The position numbers were made by a program, and so were the translations under genes. The notes beneath the pieces were generated by a model, which searched no databases, was not told the origin of the DNA, and saw only the letters and a program-made list of their open reading frames with translations. From contig NZ_LR026979.1 of assembly GCF_900604315.1 (NCBI RefSeq), positions 1-64,000 of the forward strand: DNA of 64,000 nucleotides. The letters are read 5' to 3'. The stretch comes from [Erwinia] mediterraneensis (GTDB lineage Bacteria > Pseudomonadota > Gammaproteobacteria > Enterobacterales > Enterobacteriaceae). Of the stretch, positions 47,758-61,672 are shown in pieces. Position 1 is the stretch's first letter. Each line of letters opens with the position of its first letter.

Positions 47758-48783
47758 ATGCCGGAAAAAGAGCAAGAAATCAAAATGATAGCTGACGCTT
47801 TTAGCGAGACAGACAGAAAGACAGGTGAAGTGGTTAGCTTAACGCCTAACAGCAACAATACCGTTCAGCCAGTGGCATTGATGCGACTTGGCCTGTTTGT
47901 GCCAACACTGAAGTCCACCAGTCGCGGCAGAAAAAACCAGATGTCATCGATGGATGTGACGGATGAGCTGAAGCAGTTGTCGATCGTCAAATCTGAAGGC
48001 TACGAGAACATTAAAATTACTGGCGCTCGTCTGGACATGGATAATGACTTCAAAACCTGGGTAGGTATTATCCATGCCTTTGCGAAATACAAAGTGCTGG
48101 GAGACAGCGTCACGCTGCCGTTCATTGATTTTGCCAAACTTTGCGGCATACCCTCAGTACGCTCCTCTGCGAAGCTCAGAAGCCGTCTGGATGCGTCTCT
48201 GACCCGTATTGCGACTAATACCATCGCGTTCAGTAACAAAGAGGGTGAGTATTACGTTACGCACCTTGTGCAGTCAGCGAAGTACAGCGCCAAAAATGAC
48301 ACCGTCACACTGCAGGCCGATCCCAAAATTTTTGAGCTCTATCAGTTTGATAAAAAAGTGCTCCTGCAACTGAGAGCGATTAATGAGCTTTCACGTAAGG
48401 AGTCAGCTCAGGCACTTTATACCTTTATTGAAAGCCTTCCTCCCTCGCCAGCCCCTATCTCGATGGCGCGCCTGCGCGCCAGACTCAACCTGACTTCGCG
48501 TACCATCACGCAGAATGCCACCGTCAGAAAGGCGATGGAGCAGTTAAAAGAGATTGGTTATCTCGACTACACGGAAATCAAACGCGGCAAGATTGTCTAT
48601 TTTGTTATTCACTATCGGCGCCCCAAATTGCGACCCGCAGAACTTCCCCTCAGTCTGCCGGATCTGCCCGATGATGACCTCGATAATGCCATTGATTCTG
48701 AAGAACAAAATGGCGAGATGGTGATGCTTTCCCGGGAGGAACTGGAACTGCTGGAGAAGATCAGGAAAGGAAAACTTAAATAA
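47758..48783 (+). CDS. repA: RepFIB-type replication initiator, copy 2
   Basis: A 341-aa initiator of the same family as the copy at 44540-45562. Shared segments include [43 protein letters not shown] and RARLNLTS. It differs over most other stretches, and its C-terminal tail ([16 protein letters not shown]) is longer and acidic. It starts at ATG with a weak CGGAA site. It should act on the AACCACTGTAGTGAGT iterons around it. The two replicons share an iteron half but should have different specificity. Confidence 0.94.
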   Translation: MPEKEQEIKMIADAFSETDRKTGEVVSLTPNSNNTVQPVALMRLGLFVPTLKSTSRGRKNQMSSMDVTDELKQLSIVKSEGYENIKITGARLDMDNDFKTWVGIIHAFAKYKVLGDSVTLPFIDFAKLCGIPSVRSSAKLRSRLDASLTRIATNTIAFSNKEGEYYVTHLVQSAKYSAKNDTVTLQADPKIFELYQFDKKVLLQLRAINELSRKESAQALYTFIESLPPSPAPISMARLRARLNLTSRTITQNATVRKAMEQLKEIGYLDYTEIKRGKIVYFVIHYRRPKLRPAELPLSLPDLPDDDLDNAIDSEEQNGEMVMLSREELELLEKIRKGKLK

Positions 48784-49156
48784 CCACTGTAGTGAGAGAT
48801 ATTGCGTTCTTCTATCCACTGTAGTGAGTGCTTTTATCTTTCCTGTCCCACGAAACCACTGAAGCGAGAAGAATATCCACTGTAATAAGTGATCAGGCTC
48901 ACTATAGTGGTTAGAAGAGAAGACCATGTGCATCAGACGGTCTTAGCCCATGACCCCAGATGGCAGTTACTCTCTACAGTGGTTAGTCCGGACAGTGTAT
49001 TTTCCCTGTAATTACTCTCTACAGTGGATACTTATTTCGCGCAGCGGTAGGTACTCACTACAGTGGCTATCACTCTCTTTAGTGGATAGCACTGGCAATA
49101 GTGGTTATTCCTCGCCGTAGCGGTTAATTTTCTGACAGACACTCACTACAGTGGTT
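48782..49156. repeat. Downstream iterons of replicon 2
   Basis: At least eleven copies of the AACCACTGTAGTGAGT iteron after repA2. Four are forward (48782, 48814, 48854, 48875). From 48897 on, the rest are reversed (48897, 48969, 49014, 49053, 49072, 49091, 49110, 49141). The orientation flips near 48893. No gene lies here. This mirrors the arrangement after repA1. Confidence 0.85.
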
Positions 49157-49222
49157 ATCACTACGCGCTGTACGTCCTGGCGATCAGGCAGAAACGACCA
49201 GTAAGAGGCATAAACCGGAACA

Positions 49223-50086
49223 TTAACCGTTGTCTGAAAAGAAATGTCTGAGCTCATGCGCCAGCGCTTCAGGCGCCTCTTCAGCCATATGATGTCCGCT
49301 GTTTATTGACTTACCCCTGACATTCTCTGCCCAGTTTTTCCAGACAGCAGGGATATCACCATATAACTGCTCCAGATCATCCCGTTCAGACCACAGGCAG
49401 AGGAGTGGACACACAATTTTCCGGCCCAGGTCGCGATCTTCTGCTTCATGACGACGGTCTATGGTTAAACCAGCCCGGTAATCCTCAAGCATGCCATGTA
49501 CGGTATCAGGATCGTGTATAGCCTGGCGGAATGCGTTATATTCCTCATCACCCATGGTTTCAGGTCTGCAGCCGTACCAGGCATCAGGATCCGCCAGAAT
49601 GGCCCGTTCAGGTTTTTCTGGCTGGGCAAAGAAAAACCAGTGATACCACAGCCGTGCGAACTGTTCATTGCAACGCTCAAGCGCCTCCAGGATAGGCACG
49701 CAATCCAGTACGGCCAGACGGGTTATCTTCTGCGGATAATCCAGCGCTGCGCGGTAAGCGGTATATGCGCCCCTGTCATGCCCGGCCACCGCAAACCGTT
49801 CAAAGCCCAGAAAATGCATCAGCTCTACACAATCCTGCGCTTTAGCGCGCTTAGAAGAACCGGCATGATCAGGCAGGTCCGGCGGTTTGGACGACAGGCC
49901 AAAACCGCGAAGATCGGGGCAGACAACGGTAAACGAGGTAGCCAGCAGTGGAGCGACTCTCGACCAGGTAACATGCGTACGAGGATGTCCATGCAGTAGC
50001 AGTACAGGGGGACCCTGGCCGCCATAACGCACATTCAGCACTGCGTCTGAAAGCTTCACTTGTTCCAGCCTGAACCCGTCAAACAT
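49223..50086 (-). CDS. Alpha/beta hydrolase, fluoroacetate dehalogenase-like
   Basis: A 287-aa hydrolase. LLHGHPRTHVTW supplies the oxyanion hole and the Arg pair that binds the carboxylate in fluoroacetate dehalogenases. The nucleophile is Asp in AVAGHDRGAY. WYHWFFFAQPEKPE holds the His-Trp halide pocket of that group, and SGHHMAEEAPE gives the catalytic His. So haloacid or epoxide hydrolysis is likely. The start at 50086 follows AGGAGAGG; the ATG at 50116 lies before that site. Confidence 0.85.
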   Translation of the reverse strand: MFDGFRLEQVKLSDAVLNVRYGGQGPPVLLLHGHPRTHVTWSRVAPLLATSFTVVCPDLRGFGLSSKPPDLPDHAGSSKRAKAQDCVELMHFLGFERFAVAGHDRGAYTAYRAALDYPQKITRLAVLDCVPILEALERCNEQFARLWYHWFFFAQPEKPERAILADPDAWYGCRPETMGDEEYNAFRQAIHDPDTVHGMLEDYRAGLTIDRRHEAEDRDLGRKIVCPLLCLWSERDDLEQLYGDIPAVWKNWAENVRGKSINSGHHMAEEAPEALAHELRHFFSDNG

Positions 50087-50267
50087 GAGCCTCTCCTGAT
50101 TACCGCCTGAACTCAAAGTATAAGGGGAGAAGAGGCAGTTGCGCCTGCACAGGGCGGCAATATAACGTCTGTACGGCTACCAGATGACTGGCCAAAGTAG
50201 GCTGAAAAGGGCTTTTGATTACAGGGGCATGGCTGGACTTTCCGCTTAACCGGAAAGAATACGGAAA

Positions 50268-50474
50268 CTACTGCAGGCGTCTTAATTCTTTTTCCGTAAG
50301 GCCTGTAATAGCGGAAATTGCCTGAAGGGATAGTCCCATCTGGTAAAGATTTTTTGCCCGAAGGCGTTCGCCACTATTACCGCAGAAGACTCTTGCGACA
50401 TTATCTTCTCTCGGGCTGGAGGTATCCTGATCCTCGCCAGGCTGGCTGAAGTCATTTTTTCGTTCGGATAACAT
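50268..50474 (-). CDS. Small protein with Rpn-like C-terminal motif
   Basis: A 68-aa ORF. The first 35 residues are polar and unstructured; then AKNLYQMGLSLQAISAITGL and a short tail form a helical pair. That tail has the spacing of the C-terminus of Rpn proteins (compare ARTMLENGMDSSTVIEITGL in the broken gene at 9819-10742). It might be a left-over 3' end of an Rpn gene or an independent small protein. The ribosome site is weak. Confidence 0.4.
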   Translation of the reverse strand: MLSERKNDFSQPGEDQDTSSPREDNVARVFCGNSGERLRAKNLYQMGLSLQAISAITGLTEKELRRLQ

Positions 50475-50576
50475 TATGCTGTCACTCGGTCTGTTTTTAT
50501 CCTGATATTGACCTGTTTGACACAGTCATATCGGCAAAAAAAGGAAGGGTAAACACCCTTCCCGCAAGATAAAAAA

Positions 50577-53866
<3,290 letters not shown>

Positions 53867-53903
53867 CAACACTTACCTACTGTACTCTGACGAGGATATA
53901 ACC

Positions 53904-55128
53904 ATGTTAATCAACAGAACCGAGGCGTCTGCAAACAGAGACGTCGGGGAAGGACTCAGTCTGCGTTGGGCATTTGTGCTCATCACCAGCCTGTTTTTTA
54001 TGTGGGGTATCTCATACGGCCTGCTGGATGTGCTGAACAAACATTTTCAGGAGACGCTGCATGTCAGCAAAGCGCAATCCGGTCTGCTGCAGGGAGCCTA
54101 TTTCGGCGCCTATTTTGTGATTGCGCTTCCTGCGGGATATTTTATGAGCCGCCGCGGCTATAAAGCCGGTATCCTGGCGGGGTTGATGCTCTATGCCGTG
54201 GGTGCGCTGTTATTTATGCCGGCAGCCATATATAACAGCTTTGCCATGTTTCTGTTTGCCCTGTTTGTCCTGGCCTGCGGCCTCGGCTGCCTGGAAACGG
54301 CAGCGAACCCCTACGCGACGGTGCCGGGCAACCCCGCCGGCGCGGAACGGCGGCTGAATCTGGCCCAGTCATTTAACGGGCTGGGACAATTTATCGGCCC
54401 GATCATCGGTGGCTCGCTGTTTTTCTCCGGGGGCAGTAGATGAGGGCGGTCAGGATGCTGTAAAAATGACCTATGTCGCGATTGCCGTTGTGGTTATCGC
54501 CATTGCACTGCTTTTCAAACGCACCACGTTGCCCGATATCCGCGAAGCGGTTGATGTGAATCCGCAGAAAGCCTCTTTATCGTTGTGGCAGCATAAGCAT
54601 TTTGTTGGCGGCGTGATTGCGCAATTCTTTTATGTGGCTGCGCAGGTGGGCATCGGTGCCTTCTTTATTAACTATGTCAGCGAGCACTGGCATGGCGTCA
54701 CTAACCAGAATGCCTCCTATATGCTGTCGGTGGGCATGATCTGTTTTATGCTGGGGCGCTTTTTCTCCACCTGGCTGATGGGACGGGTGCACCCGACGCT
54801 GATGCTGGCGGCTTACGCGCTGATTAACATAGTTCTTTGTGGTGTGGTGATGATGGGACTGGGCGATGTTTCCGTCGTGGCGCTGATCGCCGTATTCTTC
54901 TTTATGTCTACGATGTTCCCCACCATCTTTGCCATGGGATTAAGAAACCTCGGTCCCGCGACCAAGCAGGGCAGCTCCTGCATGATCATGGCTATCGTGG
55001 GCGGCGCAATTATGCCTTATTTTATGGGCGCCATCTCGGATCATGCCTCCACGGCTCTGGCTTACGGGCTGCCGCTGGTCTGTTTTGTGGTGGTGTTGGT
55101 CTATGCGCTGAGTCAGCGTCCCCGCTGA
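53904..55128 (+). pseudogene. fucP: L-fucose:H+ symporter, frameshifted
   Basis: An MFS sugar symporter split into two frames. The first (53904-54443) has SLFFMWGISYGLLDVLNKHF, GAYFGAYF and CLETAANPY and ends early after GGSLFFSGG. The second continues with AVDEGGQDAVKMTYVAIA to 55128. One extra G in the run at 54429-54433 explains the break. Removing it restores about 407 residues. The break could be a real null allele, a phase-variable site or a sequencing error. Confidence 0.85.
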
Positions 55129-55183
55129 GACCGGTTCACAGGGATGTGCGGCCTGCGGCTTCTCCGGCGCAGGCAAGGTTCAC

Positions 55184-56200
55184 TCAGTGATGGAAGGGAC
55201 CGGGAACCACCGAGTCACGTAAGACCAGCGTGGCCGGGAAGGCTTTGCGGTTGTGAAATTCGCCGCCATCCAGCATGGAAATCAGTCGGTTAATGGTTTC
55301 CTTGATCATTTCGGTGACCGGAACTTTCATGCTGGAAAGCGAAGGCAGGGTAAACGGCGCCAGGGGAATATCATCAAATCCGATCACAGATACCTGTGCT
55401 GGCACCGGGATATTCCGCTCCGCCAGCAGTTTTATTGCCCCAATCGCCATCTCGTCATTGCTGGCTACCAGCGCCGTAAAGGGCTGGTTTCGCGCGAGTA
55501 ACGTGCTGACTGCCGCCATCCCGCTTTGTGCCGTCCACTTGCCTTCCACGATCAGTGCGTCGTTCAGCGGGATCTGATGTTCAGCGAGTGCGGCTTTATA
55601 ACCAGAGAGCCTTTCCAGACCGGTAGGTGAATCCAGTGATCCGGTAATAAAAGCGATATCGCGATGCCCCAGCTCAATCAGTTGGTTCACCGCCAGCATA
55701 CCGGAAGCCTTTTGATCGGTATAAACGCAATAGCTTTCGTTGAGGCGCAAGCGGCGGTTCAGCACCAGCACCGGCTGTTTATGCTGCGCGATAATCTCAT
55801 CCATCTCTTCGATAGAGAGAAAGCGTGGATAAATAATAATGCCGTCACAACGCAGGTCTAACAAAAAGCGGATAGCGGCCCGCTCCTCTTCCGCGCTGTG
55901 CTTTCCGTCTGCCAGGATCAGCTGGCGTCCATGCTGTTCCATAATGCGGGCGGAGTGTACCAGCAGCTCACTAAAGTAGTTACCGCTGTAGAGGGTGTTG
56001 GTGACCACCAGGCCGATGGTCTGGGTTTTTTTGGTCGCCAGACTACGCGCCAGCAGGTTAGGGCGATAATCCGTCTCTGCAATGGCCTGATAGACACGAT
56101 CTTTCTTTTCCTGACTCACATAGCCATTCCCTGACAATACCCGTGAAACTGTGGCTTTTGATACGCCCGCTTTTTTTGCCACTTCAAGTATGGTTGCCAT
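55184..56200 (-). CDS. ascG: LacI family repressor of the asc genes
   Basis: A 338-aa repressor. The HTH is ATILEVAKKAGVSKATVSRVL with the LacI hinge ARSLATKK, followed by a periplasmic-binding-protein-like sensor domain. The chain is close to E. coli AscG (from memory, for example LVVTNTLY and LILADGKHSAEEER). It is divergent from ascF-ascB; the palindrome at 56379-56390 lies between. It should repress until a beta-glucoside such as salicin, arbutin or cellobiose is present. Confidence 0.92.
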   Translation of the reverse strand: MATILEVAKKAGVSKATVSRVLSGNGYVSQEKKDRVYQAIAETDYRPNLLARSLATKKTQTIGLVVTNTLYSGNYFSELLVHSARIMEQHGRQLILADGKHSAEEERAAIRFLLDLRCDGIIIYPRFLSIEEMDEIIAQHKQPVLVLNRRLRLNESYCVYTDQKASGMLAVNQLIELGHRDIAFITGSLDSPTGLERLSGYKAALAEHQIPLNDALIVEGKWTAQSGMAAVSTLLARNQPFTALVASNDEMAIGAIKLLAERNIPVPAQVSVIGFDDIPLAPFTLPSLSSMKVPVTEMIKETINRLISMLDGGEFHNRKAFPATLVLRDSVVPGPFHH

Positions 56201-56378
56201 GCTTTTGCCATCTCATCCTGTTGATTGCCTTCAGTCTACCTGACCCCCCTGAGGTTGGAAATATTTGCTGCGCCACGGGGCCGTTATCTGTAACGATTCA
56301 TGTTGATCATTATCACAAAAACGAAAAGTGCTGATTTTTTATTCTTGCTCAATGCGATCGGTTTCTTCATGATTTTGT

Positions 56379-56390
56379 GAAACCGGTTTC
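56379..56390. promoter_or_regulatory. AscG operator
   Basis: GAAACCGGTTTC, a perfect 12-bp palindrome in the LacI-family style, 141 bp before ascF. A related half, GATCGGTTTC, is at 56356-56365, so two repressor dimers may bind side by side. Confidence 0.75.
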
Positions 56391-56530
56391 TTGTGGCCGT
56401 GTTTCATCGCTGTCGTTGCCGACGAATCGCCAGAGGTTCAACCTCTGTATTTTATTTTTCAAACGGTATTCGCGACGACGACAGGCACCGGTTTGAACAT
56501 CTGCCTACTGTATAAAGAGACGATAAACCC

Positions 56531-57982
56531 ATGCCAAAAAATTACGCCCGGATATCACGCGCCATCGTGGATGCGTTAGGTGGCCTTAGCAATATCGATG
56601 CTGTGACCCATTGCATGACCCGTCTGCGTTTTGTGGTGAAAGACACCAGTCTGGTCAATAACGCTGAGCTTAAATCGATTGACGGCGTTATGGGGGTAGT
56701 GAATACCGATACCCAGTGCCAGGTCATCATTGGCAATAACGTGTCAACCGCCTATCAGGAAGTCCTGAAGCTCGGTACACCTGGCGGGGAAGGCGCTGCT
56801 GCCAGTACGCCGCGTAAGCTGACCCTCAGGGGCATTGGCGCAGGCATTCTGGACGCTATCATTGGCACTATGTCGCCATTGATCCCGGCCATCATCGGCG
56901 GTTCCATGGTGAAACTGCTGGCGATGATCCTGGATATGGCGGGCGTGTTTGAGAAAGATTCCTCTACGCTGGTGATTCTGAACGTGATTGGCGACGGGGC
57001 GTTCTTCTTCCTGCCGATCATGGTGGCTGCGTCGGCCGCACTGAAATTCAAAACCAATATGTCGCTGGCTATCGCCATTGCGGGCGTGCTGGTTCATCCC
57101 AACTTTATTGACCTGATGGCCAAAGCGGCGCAGGGTCAGGCGGTGGAGTTCGCCTTTATTCCCGTCACGGCGGTGAAATATACCTACACCGTTATCCCGG
57201 CGCTGTGCATGACCTGGATCCTCTCTCATATCGAAAGAGGCGTTGATCGCATTACGCCAGCGGTGACGAAAAACTTCCTGAAACCGATGCTGATCGTGTT
57301 AATCGCCGCGCCCATTGCGATTGTGATAATTGGCCCGGTGGGTATCTGGATCGGCAGCGGCATTTCCGCTCTGGTTTACACCGTTCACAACTATTTAGGC
57401 TGGCTCTCTGTAGCTATTATGGGCGCGCTCTGGCCGTTACTGGTGATGACCGGTATGCACCGCGTCTTTACCCCGACCATTATTCAGACCATTGCAGAAA
57501 CGGGTAAAGAAGGCATGGTAATGCCCTCAGAAATTGGAGCCAACCTCTCTCTGGGCGGCTCGTCGCTGGCGGTAGCTTTCCGTACCAAAAACAGCGAACT
57601 GCGTCAGACGGCTCTGGCGGCGGCGGCTTCCGCTATCGTGGCCGGTATTTCCGAGCCGGCATTGTATGGCGTTGCCGTACGGCTCAAACGGCCGTTAATA
57701 GCCGCGCTGATCAGCGGTTTTATCTGCGGTGCGGTTGCCGGTATTGGCGGACTTGCCAGCCACTCTATGGCGGCCCCCGGACTCTTCACCAGCGTGCAAT
57801 TCTTTGACCCGGCGAACCCGTGGAGCATTGCCTGGGTGGTGGGCGTCATGATTCTGTCTGTGGTGCTCTCCTTTATTCTGACGCTGATCCTCGGCTTTGA
57901 GGATATCCCGGAAACGAATACGGTGGAGCGCAGCAGCCATGAAAAAGCCGTTGAGCCGGTCAAGATGGTAAATCCCGGTTAA
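56531..57982 (+). CDS. ascF: PTS beta-glucoside transporter, EIIBC
   Basis: A 483-aa phosphotransferase permease. EIIB covers about 1-80, with the phosphorylated Cys in THCMTRLRF; EIIC follows with about eight to ten membrane segments and the GISEPALYGV motif (active-site Glu). There is no fused EIIA, so this depends on a separate EIIA(Glc). It takes up and phosphorylates beta-glucosides for AscB. A ribosome site is not strong, GAGACG. Confidence 0.93.
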   Translation: MPKNYARISRAIVDALGGLSNIDAVTHCMTRLRFVVKDTSLVNNAELKSIDGVMGVVNTDTQCQVIIGNNVSTAYQEVLKLGTPGGEGAAASTPRKLTLRGIGAGILDAIIGTMSPLIPAIIGGSMVKLLAMILDMAGVFEKDSSTLVILNVIGDGAFFFLPIMVAASAALKFKTNMSLAIAIAGVLVHPNFIDLMAKAAQGQAVEFAFIPVTAVKYTYTVIPALCMTWILSHIERGVDRITPAVTKNFLKPMLIVLIAAPIAIVIIGPVGIWIGSGISALVYTVHNYLGWLSVAIMGALWPLLVMTGMHRVFTPTIIQTIAETGKEGMVMPSEIGANLSLGGSSLAVAFRTKNSELRQTALAAAASAIVAGISEPALYGVAVRLKRPLIAALISGFICGAVAGIGGLASHSMAAPGLFTSVQFFDPANPWSIAWVVGVMILSVVLSFILTLILGFEDIPETNTVERSSHEKAVEPVKMVNPG

Positions 57983-57990
57983 TTAATTGA

Positions 57991-59448
<1,458 letters not shown>

Positions 59449-59462
59449 GTCTGACTGTTTTT

Positions 59463-59487
59463 CCAGGCGGCCTGGCGGGCCGCCTGG
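59463..59487. terminator. Hairpin after ascB
   Basis: CCAGGCGGCC tggcg GGCCGCCTGG; a 10-bp stem. It may serve both ascB and the convergent hydrolase gene. Confidence 0.7.
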
Positions 59488-59514
59488 AACCACACCCTGG
59501 CGTGTCAGGCTCTT

Positions 59515-60432
59515 TTACTGACCGCGACGCGCTGCAACCTTCTGTACAAAAGCTGCTAAATCCTGATTAAAACGCGCGGTCTCTTCCAGAAAGGGCGCAT
59601 GGCCTGAATTCTCATAGCGCTGCGCTTCAATCCGCGGATTAAATTGCCGGGTACGCGCAATACTGGCTTCCGTGTTAACCAGTTCATCTTTCGCTCCATA
59701 CAGCAGCAGGATCGGCATGTGCGCTTGCGATAAACCCTCGGCAGCGGCCAGGGTCATGGTCGGGATGGTGCGAGTCAGGGTCCAGGAGGCCATAGCCGCA
59801 TTTGCCAGCAACCGCTCCCATGTTGCGCGGTCGGGCTGCTGGTAGAAGCAGAGCCGGAGGAAATCACGTACCGCATTAAGATGGGTGTGAAGGTTGTCAG
59901 AAGCCATACCCGCATAAACTTGCGGATGCGGCGTAATAAGCGTGGAATTCAGTTCAATGACACCATCTGCATAGAGGGCGCCACCGATGTTGCTATCGCC
60001 ATAAGCGGCGAGGTAACTGGAGATAACCGCGCCTCCCAGTGACCAGCCCACCAGCACCGGCTGTCTGGCATCAGTCGCTTTCAACACTGCAGCCAGATCG
60101 TCAGCAAAATACCGGCCGTTGCGGTAAGCCTCCACCTCGTCCGGCTTATCCGATAATCCATGACCGCGCATATCGTAAGTAATCATCCGGTAACGCTGGA
60201 GAACCGGGCTGTTGATCTGCTGTTCCCAGTTGAGACGGCTGCCAAGCAGACCGTGAATAAAGACAATCGCCGGGCCGTCCGGATTACCGGCCTCCTGCAC
60301 GGCAAGGCGAATGCCATCGGGTGCCGTGACGGTATAATTTTTTTCGCTGGCGGCGGCCATGCATGACAGGCAAGTCAGTAAGACCACCAGCCATACACTA
60401 CGCAGTTTATTAACGAGAGAATAATGATTCAT
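59515..60432 (-). CDS. Exported alpha/beta hydrolase
   Basis: A 305-aa hydrolase with a signal peptide of about 28 residues (WLVVLLTCLSCMAAAS; LSC could be a lipobox). IVFIHGLLGS carries the oxyanion His-Gly; the nucleophile Ser is in VGWSLGG, and the catalytic His in NSGHAPF. It resembles esterases or peroxidase-like enzymes that act in the periplasm. It is divergent from the AraC gene at 60535, which likely regulates it. Substrate unknown. Confidence 0.85.
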   Translation of the reverse strand: MNHYSLVNKLRSVWLVVLLTCLSCMAAASEKNYTVTAPDGIRLAVQEAGNPDGPAIVFIHGLLGSRLNWEQQINSPVLQRYRMITYDMRGHGLSDKPDEVEAYRNGRYFADDLAAVLKATDARQPVLVGWSLGGAVISSYLAAYGDSNIGGALYADGVIELNSTLITPHPQVYAGMASDNLHTHLNAVRDFLRLCFYQQPDRATWERLLANAAMASWTLTRTIPTMTLAAAEGLSQAHMPILLLYGAKDELVNTEASIARTRQFNPRIEAQRYENSGHAPFLEETARFNQDLAAFVQKVAARRGQ

Positions 60433-60534
60433 AAGTTGCTCCGTGAAGAATGAACTCCGGAGTCTAAAAGGATGTACCGGGACGATCTATGATGTAGAGT
60501 ACCTGTATATTGATAATTCGTCCCGATAACAGCG

Positions 60535-61530
60535 ATGCCAACATCCTCCCCCCGCAAGCCCGGTGAACTGATTAATGAACTGCTCACCGGCATGCACGTG
60601 TCCGGCGTGCAGTATCGTAAAATTGTTATGGCCGGTACGCCGGGTCTGGGGTTCAGCAACAGTGCCGGACGGGCGCAGTTTCATTTTGTGGGACGCGGTC
60701 CGGTGTGGCTGCGCAGCCCTGGCGGGGCATTGCATGAACTCAACACGGGAGATGCGGCGCTGATTCCGCGCGGCGGGGCGCATGCGGTATTGTCTTCTGC
60801 CAGCGTCGCGGCGCGTGACGTTATCACTTTTGAGCCCGCCGCCTGTTGTGGCTGGACAGCGCACCCCGCTGATGCAAGCCACGCCCTTATCTTCAGCGCC
60901 TGCATGGAGTTTGATTTGGGCGGCATGCAGCCGCTGATTGCGGCGATGCCTGAGATCCTGCTGGTCAGCACGCTGATGGCGGCTTTACCGGAGCTGCAAC
61001 CCATGCTTGATGCCATGGAACGTGAAACGCTCAAAGCTCAGGCGGGCTATGCCGGTATTCTGGCGCGCCTGGCGGAAGTGGTGGCGGCGCTGATTGTCCG
61101 CGGCTGGGTGGCTAGTGGTTGTGGTGAAGCCACCGGCTGGATCGGCGCGTTGCAGGATCCGCGTCTCAGCACCGCCATCGTCCTGATGCATCAGGTGCCT
61201 GGCAGAAACTGGACAGTGGCGGAACTGGCAAAAGAAGCGGGAAGCTCTCGTTCGGTGTTTGCCCGACGTTTTCTGGCGGCTACGGGTGTTTCGCCGCTGC
61301 GTTATCTGACAGATTTAAGAATGCGTCTGGCTTTCAACCGCCTGAGCCGTGAGGGGCAGCCGGTAGAAGCGGTGGCCATTGAGCTGGGATATGGCTCGCT
61401 GGCGGCCTTCAGTCGTGCTTTCAAGCGTAATCTGGGCATTTCACCCGGCGCGGTGCGCGCCAGTCGATCCCAACTTTCTGCCGCTACACCCTTTCCGTTC
61501 CCCCCTGACCGGCTGGATGACATGCGCTAA
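60535..61530 (+). CDS. AraC family regulator with cupin_6 domain
   Basis: A 331-aa regulator. The cupin_6 sensor lies in about residues 10-195 (QFHFVGRGPVWLRSP, LIPRGGAHAV). The HTH region follows at about 225-320 with WTVAELAKEAGSSRSVFARRF and IELGYGSLAAFSRAFKRNLG. It is divergent from the exported hydrolase. Of the same type as the regulator at 19727-20641, but not a close copy. Confidence 0.9.
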   Translation: MPTSSPRKPGELINELLTGMHVSGVQYRKIVMAGTPGLGFSNSAGRAQFHFVGRGPVWLRSPGGALHELNTGDAALIPRGGAHAVLSSASVAARDVITFEPAACCGWTAHPADASHALIFSACMEFDLGGMQPLIAAMPEILLVSTLMAALPELQPMLDAMERETLKAQAGYAGILARLAEVVAALIVRGWVASGCGEATGWIGALQDPRLSTAIVLMHQVPGRNWTVAELAKEAGSSRSVFARRFLAATGVSPLRYLTDLRMRLAFNRLSREGQPVEAVAIELGYGSLAAFSRAFKRNLGISPGAVRASRSQLSAATPFPFPPDRLDDMR

Positions 61531-61672
61531 TTTGCATAATAATTCGCATAATTTGATAAATTTTTTTCCGATAATTTTAAGAAAAATGATAAGTTGTGCG
61601 CCCGCAGGGAAAAGGGAAACCGGATTGCTGCGTTATTAGTCCATAAAATGAATAAGATCAGGTTAACACAAC

